From: JALZVT01 sp964611345
Lineage (GTDB): Bacteria > Pseudomonadota > Gammaproteobacteria > Pseudomonadales > Azotimanducaceae
Reading direction: 5' to 3'
Assembly: GCA_964611345.1 (NCBI GenBank)
Contig: CAZSYU010000008.1
Span: 10,640-74,639 of the forward strand
DNA: 64,000 nucleotides
Shown here piece after piece: positions 34,491 to 44,132 of this stretch (the first letter of the stretch is position 1; each line of letters starts with the position of its first letter). The notes under the pieces were generated by a model. That model searched no databases, was not told where the DNA came from, and saw only the letters and a list, made by a program, of their open reading frames with translations. The translations under genes and the position numbers were made by a program.

Positions 34491-35035
34491 TGGCTAGCAT
34501 GGGCAGTATGCAGATATTCGACATTCTGCGTGAGATGCATAGCGATACTTTTCGCAATGCTGCACCGATGCCAACAAAAACGGAAGATCAGACCGAGTGG
34601 CAAGGTCTGGGTTTTCAAATCGGCGGTGTACGACTCGTCTCGCCGTTGGGTGAGATTGAAGAAATCATGCAGATGCCGCGCTACACAACACTTCCTGGGG
34701 TACAACCCTGGGTGCTGGGTTTAGCCAATGTGCGGGGCCGATTGATTCCAATCATCGATATGCATAAGTATCTCGATGTGCAGACGGCCTTGCCGCGCAA
34801 AGACTGGCGAGTGCTGGTTGTTGAAGACGGCGATCTGGTCGTCGGTTTGCTGGTCGAGCAGTCGCTCGGCATGCAACATTTTTTAGAAGAAGGTTTTGAG
34901 GATTCGACGCCGTCAGGCATGACTGGGTTGCATGCCAACCTTCATGGTGCCTACCGACACGGTGGTCGCATGTATTACGTAGTAAGCCTTGCGTCTCTTA
35001 TTCGAGACCAACGGTTTTTTGAAGTTGCTGATTGA
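34490..35035 (+). CDS. pilI: CheW-like adaptor PilI
   Basis: Scaffold that couples the chemoreceptor PilJ to the kinase ChpA. 181 residues, one CheW domain: GFQIGGVRLVSPLGEIEEIM, PWVLGLANVRGRLIPIIDMHKYL and a C-terminal YRHGGRMYYVVSLASLIRDQRFFEVA. Order and length match PilI of pseudomonads. Confidence 0.94.
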   Translation: MASMGSMQIFDILREMHSDTFRNAAPMPTKTEDQTEWQGLGFQIGGVRLVSPLGEIEEIMQMPRYTTLPGVQPWVLGLANVRGRLIPIIDMHKYLDVQTALPRKDWRVLVVEDGDLVVGLLVEQSLGMQHFLEEGFEDSTPSGMTGLHANLHGAYRHGGRMYYVVSLASLIRDQRFFEVAD

Positions 35036-35060
35036 AAAGGACAACACAGGTAGACGGACT

Positions 35061-36287
35061 ATGAACACAGGGAAATTTTCACCGCCAGTATTAGCTTTGA
35101 TGGCGCTTGTTGTCTGCTCGATGATCGCCATGACGATGCTTCTGTTTCGAGACGGGATCGACGTGACTTCACAACCCGCATTGATGGCTGCCGTTTGCAC
35201 AATCATTTTGGTTGCTATTCTTGCCTTTGTAATGGTGCGAGAAACCCGGCACAGATTGAACGAGCAAGCGTCGCAGAACGAACGTAACCAGGCGGCAATC
35301 TTGCAGTTGCTCGACGAGCTGGCAGATCTCGCGGAAGGTGACTTGACTGTGCATGCTTCAGTTACAGAGAACTTTACCGGTGCGATTGCAGATTCTATCA
35401 ACTACGCGATCGATCAGATGCGCGGCCTGGTGTCGAACATCAAGCGGGTTTCAGTGCAGGTATCGAAGGCAGCCTCACAAACACAGGAAACAGCAGCAAA
35501 TCTTGAGACTGCTGCCGAAGCGCAGGCGAGAGAAATTGGCGAGGCGACTAAAGAAATCAGTGAGATGGCAACGTCGATTGACCAGGTTACTGGACACGCA
35601 TCGCAGTCGAGGTCTGTTGCAAGTCGTGCTGTTGATATTGCGAGCAAAGGTTCAAGCGTAGTGCATGGCACGATTAAGGGCATGGACAACATCCGCAGCC
35701 AAATTCAGGAAACCTCCAAGCGAATTAAGCGACTTGGTGAAAGCTCACAGGAAATCGGCGATATCGTTTCTTTGATTAACGACATTGCAGATCAAACCAA
35801 CATTCTGTCGCTCAACGCTGCCATTCAGGCTTCAATGGCGGGTGATGCTGGCCGCGGGTTTGCAGTTGTAGCCGATGAGGTGCAGCGTTTGGCTGAGCGT
35901 TCAAGTGCTGCAACGAAACAAATCGCAGCCTTGGTTAAGACTATTCAAACCGACACCAATGAGGCTGTTATCTCGATGGAGCAGACGACCTCTGAGGTTG
36001 TTTCTGGCGCCAAGCAGGCCCAGGACGCGGGTGTGGCGCTGGAAGAGATTGAGAACGTATCAACATCTCTGGCCCGTATGATCACCAACATTAGTGCAGC
36101 GGCCGAGAATCAGGCAACTTCAGCCACAGAAGTGTCGAAGACCATGGATACGATTAAAGAAATTACTCAGCAGACCGTATCGAGCACAGAAGTAACAACT
36201 CGTTCGATTGGTGAGCTGACGACGATGGCGAATGAGATGCACAAGTCGGTTGAAGGCTTTCGTCTGCCGCAAGACGCCGCAGCCTAG
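35061..36287 (+). CDS. pilJ: Methyl-accepting pilus chemoreceptor PilJ, lacking a periplasmic sensor domain
   Basis: Input receptor of the Pil-Chp pathway. From ATG 35061 it has 408 residues: membrane helix 1 at about 9-29, a loop of only about nine residues (RDGIDVTSQ), helix 2 at about 39-60, a HAMP-like segment (LADLAEGDLTVHASVTENF), then a full signalling domain with the hairpin tip DIADQTNILSLNAAIQASMA and GRGFAVVADEVQRLAERSS. P. aeruginosa PilJ is about 680 residues, with a large periplasmic ligand domain between the helices; that part is absent here without any frameshift. Position between pilI and chpA supports the name. Confidence 0.92.
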   Translation: MNTGKFSPPVLALMALVVCSMIAMTMLLFRDGIDVTSQPALMAAVCTIILVAILAFVMVRETRHRLNEQASQNERNQAAILQLLDELADLAEGDLTVHASVTENFTGAIADSINYAIDQMRGLVSNIKRVSVQVSKAASQTQETAANLETAAEAQAREIGEATKEISEMATSIDQVTGHASQSRSVASRAVDIASKGSSVVHGTIKGMDNIRSQIQETSKRIKRLGESSQEIGDIVSLINDIADQTNILSLNAAIQASMAGDAGRGFAVVADEVQRLAERSSAATKQIAALVKTIQTDTNEAVISMEQTTSEVVSGAKQAQDAGVALEEIENVSTSLARMITNISAAAENQATSATEVSKTMDTIKEITQQTVSSTEVTTRSIGELTTMANEMHKSVEGFRLPQDAAA

Positions 36288-36362
36288 GCGTTTCAGGAAA
36301 TTTAGAGTTTCCGGAAAACGATCAAACTTGGACAATAAGCAAACTTGAGAAACGGATAGCAG

Positions 36363-39300
36363 ATGGGCAACGGAGATAACTTCGCGCTTGATTGGATTAA
36401 GGGGGAGCTGGAAAGCACTCTCGACCAAGCACGTGCTGCACTCGAGTCGTACGCCGAAGGTGGACGCGAAGAGACACGCTTGCGATCTTGCCTGACAAGC
36501 TTGCATCAAGTGCACGGCACCTTACGCATGTTGGAAATGGAGGGCGTTGTTCTCCTCGCAGACCACATGGAACAAACGGCGCAAGCGCTTCTGAATGGAT
36601 CTATTCAGGATTCTCTTGCTGCTGAGCAAACACTGATGCAGAGCATACTGCAGCTACCCGCTTTCATTGAAGAAGTGCAAAACGGTATGGCGGAAGATCT
36701 GCCCTTGGTTATGCCTTCCGTGAATGAGCTCCGTGTTTGTTGTGACCTGTCACCAATGGAATTTACACCGCCAGTAGTTCCCGAGTTTAGCGGCGACCAG
36801 GCGGCAGCAGCCATGCAGCGTTTCCGCAGTATCAATGGTGCCGACAAAGTGACTCGGGTTCGGGCGGCATACCAGCAAGTACTGCTTAGCGTACTCAAGG
36901 GCAGCACTACGGCTCAAACTGTTCAAACACTGAGTAAGATTGCGGTTGGCTTGCAGCGCATTTGCGAAGGCGCGCCCTTGGCATCTCTATGGAAAGCATT
37001 GGAGCATTTTGCTAAGGGCTATGAGTCTGAACCGCAAAAAATGAGTTCAGAGGCGATTCGCGATCTGCGCCGAGTCGATGCAGAAATGAAGAGGCTAGCG
37101 ACTGACGGCGCGGAGGTTTTGGTTGAGCCTTTGTCAGTTGAGTTGGTAAGTGATTTATTGCGTGTAGCGGAGGGGCATGGAGAGCACAATGATGAAATCT
37201 CCGAGTTGCGCTCTGAGTTGCAACTGCCCCAGACGCCGCTGGCGAAACCCCGCGAGGCTTTAGAGCAGGCGAACCAGGTTCTGGCTGAAGAAGTTGCTGC
37301 CGTGCGTGACCGATTCGATCTGTTCACCCGAGGGCAAGATCGTTCGATCGCGCAATTGCGAGAGCTCACTGCACCGCTCGACACGATTTGCCTGACGCTT
37401 AGCATGTTGGGCGATGAAGATGGTGCAACCCTGTTGCGTGAGGAGCGCGCTAAAGCACTTGCGGGTGATCCTGGTGACGAAGCCGCAGAAGAACTGATAC
37501 TAAGCCTGGCCAGTGCTCTCGTTCGAACCGAACAAGCACTGGCCGGCGGTGAGGAGGTCTCCTCTGATCATACCGCATTGGCTAACGCTGCCTTCAACGA
37601 AGCGCAGATGGCGGTATTGCAGGAAGCCCGCGCTGGTATTGACCAAATCAAACAGAGTGTCGTCGATTTCGTATCCTCCAAGTGGAATACAGACTATCTC
37701 GACGATGCACCGAATACTCTTGCGGCCGTCCGCGGAGCACTAACGATGATTCCGCTGACGCGAGCGGCCGAATTGCTTACGTCATGTAGCGACTACATTC
37801 GCGATCATCTGCTTGTTGGGCATCGCCCAGATTGGCAGGAGCTTGATGCGTTTGCAGATGCGCTGGGCGGCATAGACTACTTCCTGGAGCGCTTGTTCGA
37901 AACAGGTCGAGTGCCTGGTGATAAGGCATTGGATCTCACTGAGCAAAGCCTCACGAAGCTGATGACGGCGACCAGCTCGGCGGCGCAGCAACTTGACCCG
38001 CCTGCCGCTGCTGAGGAACCGCCATTGAGCAGTTCTGGTGGCGACGCTGCATTGTCGGCCATGCTAGGTGCGAGTCCAGAAGAACTTGCCTTTGCTGCTG
38101 ATGACGAATTGACTATTGACGACGAATTGCCTTCGGCAGGAGCAGAGCCAAAACCAGAGTCAGGCGCAGAATCGCAGCCAGAAGCCGAGCCTTCGCTGTC
38201 TTCAAGACTTGAACTTGAGTTAGTAGATTTGGATTCAGAGGGCGAAGAGGACGAAGAGCCAGCAGAAGAGCCAGCGGCAGAATTTGCGTTGGAGCCCCTT
38301 GAGGATTCTGCGGCGGAGGTGCTTGCAGAAACTTCATCAGCTGCTGAGCCTGTTGATGCCGTGGCGGATTTTGAGCTCGAGTCTGATAGCGATACCCCAG
38401 AGAACTCAGAAGCCAAAAGTACTCAGTCAGAAGATTCGGAGAGTATAGATACCGAAACTTCGGCGCTCGTTGACACCAATTGGACCGAGAGCGACACCGG
38501 TGAGGTTGGGAGTTCCTATGGTGCAGTTGATGGTGCAGCTGACACCTCTGATGCGCAGACGCCAGGCTCCGCCGCGGTTGTCGGTGGTGCGTTAGCCGCC
38601 GCTGCCACGTTGGGTGTGGCCGCTACCGCAGGCGACTCTGACAACTCCGACAGTGATTCAGCGGTTGCTGATGATCCGGCAAGCACGGAGAGTTTCGACG
38701 AGTCGAGTGTTGTTATTGATGAAGAAATCCTTGAAATTTTTGTCGAAGAAGTTGATGAAGTTCTAGAGGCCATTGAAGCGCAGTTGCCAAATTGGTCACA
38801 AGACCTAAGTGCGAAAACACCTGTCACAGAGATTCGCCGCAACTTTCATACGCTGAAAGGCAGCGGACGAATTGTTGGTGCAAATCAAATTGGCGAGCTT
38901 GGCTGGGCACTGGAAAACATGTTGAATCGGGTGCTCGACTCTACGATTGAGGCGACCGAAGATCATCTATTCCTCGTTGGTAGCGCGTGTCAGCTTATCC
39001 CTGATTTGCGTGCCGATTTTGCAGCCGACAAAATCATAGAGCGTGCAGAACTGCATGAGCTGCTTGAGCAGATTGATGTGGTTGCTTCAGGCGGTGCGCT
39101 TTCCAAGCAGTTGGCCGCAACAAAATCCGAGTTGCAATCTGAGCAGCAGCCTGATGAGCAGCAGCCTGAGCTGCAAGAAGAAGATTTCCCAATTTATGAC
39201 GATGGCGAGCGCGCCTCTGATGAGCTGGGTGCTCTGGATACACGGCCTCCTGCTGTTGATGTCCCAAGCTTCTTCGACGATTCAGACACCGAATCAGAGG

Positions 39301-42300
39301 TTGGAGCACTGGATAACCAGGTGCTATTCGCGCAGGAAGTACAGGAGCACGTTGAGGCGCTTGGTGAAAGTGTTCGAACTTCGCTGGGTGATGATCAGCT
39401 CACTTTGAATGCCGCGTTTACCCGCGCACTGCATACTATCGCAGGATCCGCTGCCACTGCTGGAGAAGAAGCCATTGTTGGCGTTGCCGAACCTCTGCAG
39501 GATGTGTGTTCGGTAGTATTGCGTGAGCGTGGCGGCGTTCTGGAAGGTGAATATCTCGCGTTCGTTCGAGAAGGTGTTTATGCCCTGCAGGGACTGCTTG
39601 ATATCGATGCCATAGCAGACCGTCAGCAGGCAGATGCTGACACGTCGATGTTTGCTGCTGAAGCGGAACGATTGCTGGCAGCGGTGTTTGCAGATGCTGC
39701 TTCTGCATCATCTGCTGATCGGCCGGTTAGTCTGTTGGAACTGCCTGACACAACTATTTTGCTCGATGCTCGAGAATATCTGGATCACTGGCGTTTTGGC
39801 ACGATAGATATTGACCGCGCGGAGCAGATGGACAACGCGCTGAAGCTGGTTGTTGAGTACGCTCATTCGGAAGAGTTTGCCGAGATCGGCAATGTACTAC
39901 GGCGAGCTCACGTACAGTTTGCAGATGCTCCCCTGGATGAAGAACGCCACACTGCGCTAGTAACAGTGCATGACGATCTGTTGGTGCAACTGGATGCCTT
40001 GGCAGCGAATCAGGTGACGCAAACTTCGCCAGAGGTGTTGAATCGATTGGTTGACTTGCTAGGCGAGATTTCGAACTCGCAAGTTGCAGATGAGCCGCCC
40101 GAGGAAGACGAACCCCTTAGTGACGATGCTCAGGAAGCGCTGGCCTACGAACTGGATGACTCGTCTGCGTTTGATATCGACGCGCTCGATGACGACGTTT
40201 TTGGTGTGGAGGATGCTTCGGCAGAGCCAGAGCCTCAGGTCGCACCGGCCGAACAGACCGATCTGGAACAGACACAAGTGGAGCAGATGGGCGGCGAAGC
40301 CACCGAACTCAGGGCCGCGTTTAGTTCGGCTTCGGCGCCTGCTACTGGCAGTGAAGACGACGAGGTCGACTACGAATTACTGGCCATTTTCTTTGAAGAG
40401 GCTGATGAGATCCTGGAAGCGTTCGATCAGAGTATGCAAGGTTGGGAAGCTGATCGTTCGAATCAGGACTGCCTGGATAATATGCTGCGTGGCTTACATA
40501 CCTTAAAAGGTGGTGCACGACTGGCTGGTTTGTCCGTACTGGGTGACATGACTCATGAGTACGAGTCTGAGCTTATTGTCCTGCAAGAGGCCTCGTCTGA
40601 GGTCACAGCACAGCAGTTCGTGACGCTACAGTCGCGCTACGATGACCTGGTCGATGCCGTGTCACGCGCGCGCTCGACGGATGGGCAAGAGCAGTCTGCT
40701 GTTGACGGCATGCCGATGGTTCAAGACGATGCAGCGGCGCCAGAGGTATTGCTCTCGCAGCCGGCTACTGAGTCAGGTGAACATGACCCGACAGCATCTG
40801 CAGAAGTCGTGGCGGCTGACGTACAAGACCCTGCTGAGTTGACGACTGACACCCAGAGCCTGCGCGAGTCGTTCGAATCATCTGAAACCCCAGAAGCTGC
40901 CGATACCTCCGATACCTCCGATACCTCAGAGGTGGAAGTGTTGGCCGGTGCTGCCATTGTGAGTGGCTTTGCGGCCGCTGGGTTAGCAACGACTGAGAGT
41001 GACTCTACGCCTGCCCAACAAGAGCAGGCCCAAACAGAGTCTGTGCGGTCGGAAACGCCAACAGCGGATAGTTCGGCGGAGGAAGATCGTTCGCGTAACT
41101 CGCAAGAAATGGTGCGAGTTTCTGCAACTCTATTGGAAGACCTGGTGAACCTTGCTGGTGAGAGCAGCATTGTGCGAGCTCGTGTTGAGCAGGGTATTAA
41201 TGATTTTGGCAGTGCGCTTGAAGAGATGGAAACGACTATCGAGCGCGTACGCGAGCAATTGCGTCGCCTCGAGCTTGAAACTGAAACCAGAGTGTCTTCA
41301 CGGGTCGAGCGTGCGAATGGCCCAGCCTACGAAGACTTTGATCCCCTCGAAATGGATCGATATTCCCAACTGCAGCAGTTAACCCGGTCGCTAACAGAAA
41401 GCGCTACCGACATGATGGATCTGAAAGAGACTCTGCGTTACCGCGCCAGAGAGTCTGAGACCTTGTTGCTACAGCAGTCGCGATTGAACACCGAACTGCA
41501 GGAAGGGTTGATGCGCACTCGCATGGTGCCATTCAGCCGACTGATGCCGCGGTTGCGACGTATTGTTCGCCAGGTCTCTCGTGATCTCGACAAACAGGTA
41601 GAGTTTCAGGCTTACAACGCGGAAGGCGAGCTGGACCGAAACGTCCTGGAGCGCATGGTTCCACCGTTGGAGCACATGCTACGAAATGCAATCGATCACG
41701 GCATTGAAAGCCAGGAGTTACGACATAGCTTTGGCAAGCCGAGCATTGGCCATATCAGCCTCAAGCTGTCACGCGAAGGCGGCGATGTTGTGCTGGAGAT
41801 TACCGACGACGGCGCCGGCATTGATGTTGAGTCCGTACGTGCCAAGGCCGTGGAGCGTGGTCTAATGGCCGCCGACGCAGCGCTGAGTGATGAACAGGTG
41901 CTTGGGTTTGTGTTGGCGCCTGGCTTCACAACTGCCAAGTCGCTCACCCAGATTTCAGGGCGTGGCGTTGGTATGGATGTTGTTCATAGCGAAGTAAAAC
42001 AGTTGGGCGGCAATATAAGCATTAGCTCTACTCCAGGTCGAGGTACAACCTTTACTGTACGGCTGCCCTTCACAGTCTCTGTTAACCGGGCGCTTATGGT
42101 TACTTTGGGCGAAGATCAGTACGCGATTCCACTCAATACCATCGAGGGCATCGTGCTACTGTCGAGCGATGATTTGACCAGACACTACGGACCTCAAGGC
42201 CAAGCTTTCGAGTACGCCGGCGTACCCTATCGAGTTCGTTATCTTGGTGGTTATCTCGGACGCGAATACGTTGCCCGGCCCGAGCAGGTATCTGTTCCTC

Positions 42301-42905
42301 TAGTATTGATTCGCTCTGGCGATCAGGCTGTAGCTGTGCACGTTGATGATGTACAAGGCAGTCGTGAGATTGTAGTTAAAAGTCTCGGACCACAGTTTGC
42401 GGGCGTTGGTGGCATATCTGGTGCGACTATTCTTGGTGATGGCAGTGTCGTGATCATTCTCGACCTACTATCACTCATGCGCACTCGCGGAGCAGGGTTC
42501 ATTGATCAGACGAAAGCCCCCAGCGCTGCTGAAGAAGAGCGCAGTGTTCTCGTTGTTGATGATTCAGTGACGGTGCGTAAAGTCACCTCGCGGCTACTTG
42601 AGCGTCAGGGTATGAATGTCATGACCGCGAAAGATGGCGTGGAAGCTGTGTCAGTTTTGCAAGAGCGCAAGCCCGATATTGTTTTGCTGGATATCGAGAT
42701 GCCGCGGATGGATGGCTTTGAAGTGGCGCGTCAGGTTCGTCGTGATGAGCGATTGGCTGATCTACCGATTGTTATGATCAGCTCTCGTACCGGTGAGAAA
42801 CACAGAGAGCGTGCTCGCGAGCTTGGGGTTAATCACTTCCTTGGTAAGCCGTTCCAGGAAAACGAATTGCTCGAAGTCATCGACGAGCTTGTCAAGCAGA
42901 GTTAG
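36363..42905 (+). CDS. chpA: Multi-Hpt chemotaxis histidine kinase ChpA (PilL)
   Basis: Central kinase for twitching control. In 2180 residues: an Hpt-like domain with SLHQVHGTLRML (His 48); a degenerate one near 454 (LAAVRGALTM, Ala at the His site); Hpt domains with FHTLKGSGRIVGA (His 829), LHTIAGSAATAG (His 1024) and LHTLKGGARLAGL (His 1379); the CheA dimerisation region from about 1580; the ATPase with HMLRNAIDHGIES near 1775 and ITDDGAGIDVESVR; a CheW-like domain about 1905-2045; and a receiver domain 2061-2180 with phospho-Asp 2110. Long acidic linkers (600-735 and 1395-1525) separate the domains, each ending in a hydrophobic Gly/Ala stretch. P. aeruginosa ChpA is larger with more Hpt domains. 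Confidence 0.95.
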   Translation: MGNGDNFALDWIKGELESTLDQARAALESYAEGGREETRLRSCLTSLHQVHGTLRMLEMEGVVLLADHMEQTAQALLNGSIQDSLAAEQTLMQSILQLPAFIEEVQNGMAEDLPLVMPSVNELRVCCDLSPMEFTPPVVPEFSGDQAAAAMQRFRSINGADKVTRVRAAYQQVLLSVLKGSTTAQTVQTLSKIAVGLQRICEGAPLASLWKALEHFAKGYESEPQKMSSEAIRDLRRVDAEMKRLATDGAEVLVEPLSVELVSDLLRVAEGHGEHNDEISELRSELQLPQTPLAKPREALEQANQVLAEEVAAVRDRFDLFTRGQDRSIAQLRELTAPLDTICLTLSMLGDEDGATLLREERAKALAGDPGDEAAEELILSLASALVRTEQALAGGEEVSSDHTALANAAFNEAQMAVLQEARAGIDQIKQSVVDFVSSKWNTDYLDDAPNTLAAVRGALTMIPLTRAAELLTSCSDYIRDHLLVGHRPDWQELDAFADALGGIDYFLERLFETGRVPGDKALDLTEQSLTKLMTATSSAAQQLDPPAAAEEPPLSSSGGDAALSAMLGASPEELAFAADDELTIDDELPSAGAEPKPESGAESQPEAEPSLSSRLELELVDLDSEGEEDEEPAEEPAAEFALEPLEDSAAEVLAETSSAAEPVDAVADFELESDSDTPENSEAKSTQSEDSESIDTETSALVDTNWTESDTGEVGSSYGAVDGAADTSDAQTPGSAAVVGGALAAAATLGVAATAGDSDNSDSDSAVADDPASTESFDESSVVIDEEILEIFVEEVDEVLEAIEAQLPNWSQDLSAKTPVTEIRRNFHTLKGSGRIVGANQIGELGWALENMLNRVLDSTIEATEDHLFLVGSACQLIPDLRADFAADKIIERAELHELLEQIDVVASGGALSKQLAATKSELQSEQQPDEQQPELQEEDFPIYDDGERASDELGALDTRPPAVDVPSFFDDSDTESEVGALDNQVLFAQEVQEHVEALGESVRTSLGDDQLTLNAAFTRALHTIAGSAATAGEEAIVGVAEPLQDVCSVVLRERGGVLEGEYLAFVREGVYALQGLLDIDAIADRQQADADTSMFAAEAERLLAAVFADAASASSADRPVSLLELPDTTILLDAREYLDHWRFGTIDIDRAEQMDNALKLVVEYAHSEEFAEIGNVLRRAHVQFADAPLDEERHTALVTVHDDLLVQLDALAANQVTQTSPEVLNRLVDLLGEISNSQVADEPPEEDEPLSDDAQEALAYELDDSSAFDIDALDDDVFGVEDASAEPEPQVAPAEQTDLEQTQVEQMGGEATELRAAFSSASAPATGSEDDEVDYELLAIFFEEADEILEAFDQSMQGWEADRSNQDCLDNMLRGLHTLKGGARLAGLSVLGDMTHEYESELIVLQEASSEVTAQQFVTLQSRYDDLVDAVSRARSTDGQEQSAVDGMPMVQDDAAAPEVLLSQPATESGEHDPTASAEVVAADVQDPAELTTDTQSLRESFESSETPEAADTSDTSDTSEVEVLAGAAIVSGFAAAGLATTESDSTPAQQEQAQTESVRSETPTADSSAEEDRSRNSQEMVRVSATLLEDLVNLAGESSIVRARVEQGINDFGSALEEMETTIERVREQLRRLELETETRVSSRVERANGPAYEDFDPLEMDRYSQLQQLTRSLTESATDMMDLKETLRYRARESETLLLQQSRLNTELQEGLMRTRMVPFSRLMPRLRRIVRQVSRDLDKQVEFQAYNAEGELDRNVLERMVPPLEHMLRNAIDHGIESQELRHSFGKPSIGHISLKLSREGGDVVLEITDDGAGIDVESVRAKAVERGLMAADAALSDEQVLGFVLAPGFTTAKSLTQISGRGVGMDVVHSEVKQLGGNISISSTPGRGTTFTVRLPFTVSVNRALMVTLGEDQYAIPLNTIEGIVLLSSDDLTRHYGPQGQAFEYAGVPYRVRYLGGYLGREYVARPEQVSVPLVLIRSGDQAVAVHVDDVQGSREIVVKSLGPQFAGVGGISGATILGDGSVVIILDLLSLMRTRGAGFIDQTKAPSAAEEERSVLVVDDSVTVRKVTSRLLERQGMNVMTAKDGVEAVSVLQERKPDIVLLDIEMPRMDGFEVARQVRRDERLADLPIVMISSRTGEKHRERARELGVNHFLGKPFQENELLEVIDELVKQS

Positions 42906-42915
42906 AGCGAGAAGC

Positions 42916-43413
42916 ATGATAATCGCGGAAGAACTTGGTTCCGACATAAACTGCCTGCTGCTGCCCATCGGGCGGCTTGGGTTAGTGGTGCCGAGTGTGT
43001 GTGTAGCTGAAATACTGCCATGGCGGCGTATTAGGGAAGTTGCTGACTCTCCTGACTGGTTGCTGGGTACTTTTCCCTGGCGCGGTGATGCGATCCCGGT
43101 GGTTCGGTTCGAAAAAATTAATGGTGCCACCGATGAGCCGGCGCGAGAGGCAGCTCAACAGAACCCATGTGTTGCGGTTATGAACCGTTGCCGTTCTGTG
43201 CATAGCCAGGCATTTTATGCGATTGCGACGGATGGCTTGCCGCGTATGCTGCAGGTCGGGGAAGAAGATATAGTAGCGGAGCAGACTCACCTTGGTGTTG
43301 CAGAGTCAGCGGCCATGAAGCTAGGTACTGAGCAGCTCCGTGTTCCGAATCTCGGTTACGTAGAAGACCAACTTGCCAACGTGCGTCCTAACGTTGCTCT
43401 GCGAGGTGTCTAG
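42916..43413 (+). CDS. chpC: CheW-like protein ChpC
   Basis: Second CheW-type adaptor of the system; in P. aeruginosa ChpC is thought to link additional receptors to ChpA. 165 residues from ATG 42916: INCLLLPIGRLGLVVPSVCV, PDWLLGTFPWRGDAIPVVRF and FYAIATDGLPRMLQVGEED. It starts 10 bp after chpA. The methylesterase gene chpB, which precedes chpC in Pseudomonas, is absent. Its end overlaps convergent rsmE by 26 bp. Confidence 0.9.
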   Translation: MIIAEELGSDINCLLLPIGRLGLVVPSVCVAEILPWRRIREVADSPDWLLGTFPWRGDAIPVVRFEKINGATDEPAREAAQQNPCVAVMNRCRSVHSQAFYAIATDGLPRMLQVGEEDIVAEQTHLGVAESAAMKLGTEQLRVPNLGYVEDQLANVRPNVALRGV

Positions 43414-44125
43414 CACGCCTTGCGGCGCCAGCTAACGCCAACCCAACCAGCGGTGCGGTTTCTGCGCGCAGAACCAGTTCACCCAATTGCACGCCGGTGC
43501 AGCTGATTGCCAATAACTCCAGTTCTGCTGGCGAGAATCCTCCCTCCGGGCCGGTAAACAAACAAACATCGCTAGTACGAACCTGCAGTTCGCCGGGTTC
43601 GGCACTTGGTTCCAGAAAATAACCTTGCATGCCAATGGTTTGGTCGAGTACTGCCCTAATACTTGTGGGAGCGTACAGCTTGGGAATGTTGGTGCGCCCC
43701 GACTGCTCACACGCGCTCCGCACAATGCGACTCCAGTGGGTGAGGCGGTTCGTCAGCCGCTTCCCTGACAGCTTCAGTTCGCTGCGCTGCGTGGTTAGCA
43801 GGTACACGCTAGCCACATCGAGCTCCGTCGCTTTCTGCAGTACGTAATCGAGCTTGTCGCCCTTAAGCAAACCGATAGCAAGATGCAACTTTGGGTTTGC
43901 CGCTGGGTGTGCCGAGCGTTCGGCGAGCAGAAGCTCTGCAGCATTTTTGTTTGCGTCGGTTAAGGTGGATGCGTAGTTATAGCCATCCCCGTTGAAGAGT
44001 TCTACCTGGGCGCCTGGGCGTAGTCGGAGAACCCGCGCCAGATAGTGGCTGGCATCGGCGTCAAGGACAATGTTCGAGTTGGGTGTGAGGGGTTGATCAA
44101 CAAACAGGCGATGGCGAGATGCCAT
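43388..44125 (-). CDS. rsmE: 16S rRNA (uracil-N3-)-methyltransferase RsmE
   Basis: SPOUT-class enzyme that methylates U1498 of 16S rRNA. 245 residues from ATG 44125: HRLFVDQPL, SHYLARVLRLRPGAQVELFNG, LLKGDKLDYVLQKATELDV, then the SPOUT knot CLFTGPEGGFSPAELELL and LGELVLRAETAPLVGLAL. It starts 7 bp after the metF stop. The final 26 bp lie over the 3' end of chpC on the other strand. Confidence 0.94.
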   Translation of the reverse strand: MASRHRLFVDQPLTPNSNIVLDADASHYLARVLRLRPGAQVELFNGDGYNYASTLTDANKNAAELLLAERSAHPAANPKLHLAIGLLKGDKLDYVLQKATELDVASVYLLTTQRSELKLSGKRLTNRLTHWSRIVRSACEQSGRTNIPKLYAPTSIRAVLDQTIGMQGYFLEPSAEPGELQVRTSDVCLFTGPEGGFSPAELELLAISCTGVQLGELVLRAETAPLVGLALAGAARRARHLAEQR

Positions 44126-44132
44126 TGCGCGA

